NCBI GenBank assembly: GCA_944381435.1
Contig: CALWLD010000011.1
Location: forward strand, 1-63,000
From: an uncultured Clostridia bacterium
GTDB taxonomy: Bacteria; Bacillota; Clostridia; Lachnospirales; CAG-274
Length of the DNA: 63,000 bases
Reading direction: 5' to 3'
The translations under genes were made by a program, and so were the position numbers. Each line of letters opens with the position of its first letter. Within the stretch, counting starts at the first letter, position 1. This document shows, in pieces, positions 61,275 through 63,000 of the stretch. The notes below the pieces were generated by a model that made no database searches, had not been told where the DNA came from, and worked only from the letters and a program-made list of their open reading frames with translations.

Positions 61275-62897
61275 ATGTTAAGTGTTAATAATGTAACTTT
61301 AAGGCTTGGTAAAAGAGCTTTATTTGAAGATGTAAATATAAAATTTACACCTGGCAACTGTTACGGGCTTATAGGTGCTAACGGTGCTGGTAAATCTACA
61401 TTTTTAAAAATTTTATCAGGACAAATAGAATCTACTTCAGGAGATGTTGTTGTATCTGATGGTGAACGTATTTCTTTCTTACAACAAGACCATTTTAAAT
61501 ACGACGAATTTATGGTGTTAGATACTGTAATTATGGGTAACAAACGTCTTTATGAAATAATGAAAGAAAAAGAAGCTATTTATGCAAAAGAAGATTTTTC
61601 TGAAGAAGACGGTATCAAAGCTAGCGAGCTAGAAGAAGAATTTGCCGATATGGACGGCTGGAACGCAGAGCCTGACGCTGCTAACCTTTTAAATGGTCTT
61701 GGTATTGCACCAGATTTACACTATAAATACCTAAAAGATTTAACAGGTCCTGAAAAAGTTAAAGTCCTTCTTGCACAAGCTCTTTTCGGTAAACCTGATA
61801 TTTTATTACTAGATGAGCCTACCAACCATTTAGATTTAATGGCTATAAATTGGCTTGAAGAGTTTTTAATAAACTTTGAAAACACAACTATTGTAGTATC
61901 TCACGATAGATATTTCTTAAATAAAGTTTGTACACATATAGCAGATATAGACTACTCTAAAATACAGCTTTATGCTGGTAACTATGATTTCTGGTACGAA
62001 TCTAGCCAGCTTTTAATAAGACAAATGAAAGATGCTAACCGTAAAAAAGAAGAAAAAATTAAAGAGTTACAAGAGTTTATACAACGTTTTAGTGCTAATG
62101 CCTCAAAATCTAAACAAGCAACATCTAGGAAAAAGGCTTTAGAAAAAATAGAGCTTGATGAAATAAGACCATCTAGCAGAAAATATCCTTATATAGACTT
62201 TAAACCTAACAGAGATATAGGTAACGAAGTTTTAACTGTTACCAACCTATCTAAAACTATAGATGGTGTAAAAGTTTTAGATAATATATCTTTTATGCTT
62301 TCTAGCGAAGATAAAGTTGCCTTTGTTGGCTCTAACGAAATAGCTAAAACTACCCTCTTTAAAATATTAGCAGGTGAGCTTGAGCCAGATGAAGGTGAGT
62401 TTAAATGGGGTATTACAACATCGTTTTCTTATTTCCCTAAAGACCATAACGATGAATTTGAAAGCGATTATTCTATAGTAGACTGGCTTATGCAATATTC
62501 TCCTGAAAAAGATACAACTTTTGTACGTGGATTTTTAGGCAGAATGTTATTTTCAGGTGAAGAAGCTCTTAAAAAGATAAACGTTTTATCTGGTGGAGAA
62601 AAAGTACGTTGTCTTTTCTCTAAAATGATGATGTCTGGTGCTAACATACTTATGTTTGATGAACCTACAAACCATTTAGATATGGAATCTATTACCGCTC
62701 TTAATAACGCTTTAATAAAATTCCCAGGGGTTATACTATTTTCATCACAAGACCACCAAATAGTCCAAACTACTGCTAACAGAATTATGGAATTTACAGA
62801 AAATGGTCTTATAGATAAGAAAACAACTTATGATGAATACCTAGAAGAAGATAAAGATGCTTTAAAACGTCAAGTTTATAATGTTGTATCAGATTAA
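61275..62897 (+). CDS. ABC-F ATPase (YbiT/YkpA-like)
   Basis: A 540-residue soluble double-ABC protein expected to act on the ribosome. ABC1: GANGAGKST, diverged signature LTGPEKVKV, LLLDEPTNHLDL; ABC2: degenerate P-loop GSNEIAKTTL, signature LSGGEKVR, LMFDEPTNHLDME. A linker with basic arm (NASKSKQATSRKKA) joins them. Second P-loops of this form are common in the YbiT/YkpA subgroup. Resistance-type ABC-F function is not indicated. Confidence 0.9.
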   Translation: MLSVNNVTLRLGKRALFEDVNIKFTPGNCYGLIGANGAGKSTFLKILSGQIESTSGDVVVSDGERISFLQQDHFKYDEFMVLDTVIMGNKRLYEIMKEKEAIYAKEDFSEEDGIKASELEEEFADMDGWNAEPDAANLLNGLGIAPDLHYKYLKDLTGPEKVKVLLAQALFGKPDILLLDEPTNHLDLMAINWLEEFLINFENTTIVVSHDRYFLNKVCTHIADIDYSKIQLYAGNYDFWYESSQLLIRQMKDANRKKEEKIKELQEFIQRFSANASKSKQATSRKKALEKIELDEIRPSSRKYPYIDFKPNRDIGNEVLTVTNLSKTIDGVKVLDNISFMLSSEDKVAFVGSNEIAKTTLFKILAGELEPDEGEFKWGITTSFSYFPKDHNDEFESDYSIVDWLMQYSPEKDTTFVRGFLGRMLFSGEEALKKINVLSGGEKVRCLFSKMMMSGANILMFDEPTNHLDMESITALNNALIKFPGVILFSSQDHQIVQTTANRIMEFTENGLIDKKTTYDEYLEEDKDALKRQVYNVVSD

Positions 62898-63000
62898 ATA
62901 TTATTTTATACGAGATTGTCGACAAATGAACTGCACCAATTTATACAGACATCACAAAAAAGACTACCTAAGGTAGAAAATTAAATTTTAAGTAACAAAC
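62898..63000. other. Right-edge non-coding segment, possible insertion-sequence end
   Basis: No ORF is seen. TGAACTGCACC at 62937-62947 resembles inverted-repeat ends of IS3-type elements, but the element would continue outside the window. Confidence 0.2.

Noticed and set aside
61275-62897. Antibiotic-resistance ABC-F
   Set aside because: Sequence features match the housekeeping YbiT/YkpA group; no long antibiotic-resistance-domain linker.

Overview
The window is very A+T-rich, uses strong AGGAGG-type ribosome sites, and carries pyruvate:ferredoxin oxidoreductase, a nupNOPQ-type nucleoside transporter, an S-layer-homology protein, MutS2 and a short glutamate 5-kinase. Together these point to an anaerobic low-G+C Firmicute of class Clostridia. 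The genus cannot be fixed from the sequence alone.

Positions 1 to about 15154 are the early and lysogeny half of a tailed-phage prophage. It is integrated beside the 3' end of the host tmRNA gene (ssrA, 15155-15505, minus), and its late half lies beyond the left edge. Read from the integrase leftwards there are: integrase; CI-like repressor with a divergent promoter/three-operator switch; antirepressor; two plus-strand accessory genes with near-duplicate promoter/leader modules; a possible type I toxin-like peptide; a small HTH gene; a second, phage-encoded tmRNA; many small ORFs and a beta-helix repeat protein; a Gam / Sak4-like / DUF669 recombination set; a D5-type primase-helicase; a candidate iteron origin; a RecU-like nuclease; an SF2 helicase; a DUF1492 late regulator; and the start of the small terminase gene.

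Positions 15500-23800 (minus) hold a type IV pilus-like operon: PilM, PilN, PilO, PilC, PilB and four prepilin-like proteins. An SLH/WG-repeat surface protein lies upstream. Positions 24500-34500 (minus) form a nucleoside salvage locus: punA, deoC, deoB, cdd, the ABC transporter genes, pdp, two tandem micro-lipoproteins and the substrate-binding lipoprotein. Imported nucleosides would be deaminated or phosphorolysed and the pentose fed through DeoB and DeoC.

Positions 34600-43400 hold a zinc-ribbon QueD-like gene, aroC-lysA-LUD on the plus strand, a decayed zinc-ribbon gene, and dus / proA / proB / mrp on the minus strand. Positions 43500-46600 carry an MBOAT/SGNH O-acylation pair and a hexapeptide acetyltransferase. 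Positions 46879-63000 hold nifJ, a GntR/DUF5808 pair, a secG with an unusual acidic N-terminal extension, an orphan response regulator, mutS2, a lytic transglycosylase, an rRNA m5C methyltransferase, a YgiQ radical-SAM protein, DUF1877 and PhnA genes, and an ABC-F ATPase.

The most striking points are: (i) probable AUA/AUU start codons 7-8 nt behind good Shine-Dalgarno sequences in host aroC and in several prophage genes; (ii) a prophage tmRNA with a different degradation tag, in a phage that itself sits at host ssrA; (iii) a repeated divergent module whose inverted-repeat arms differ by compensating changes; and (iv) tandem 46-47 residue lipoproteins inside the nucleoside locus.
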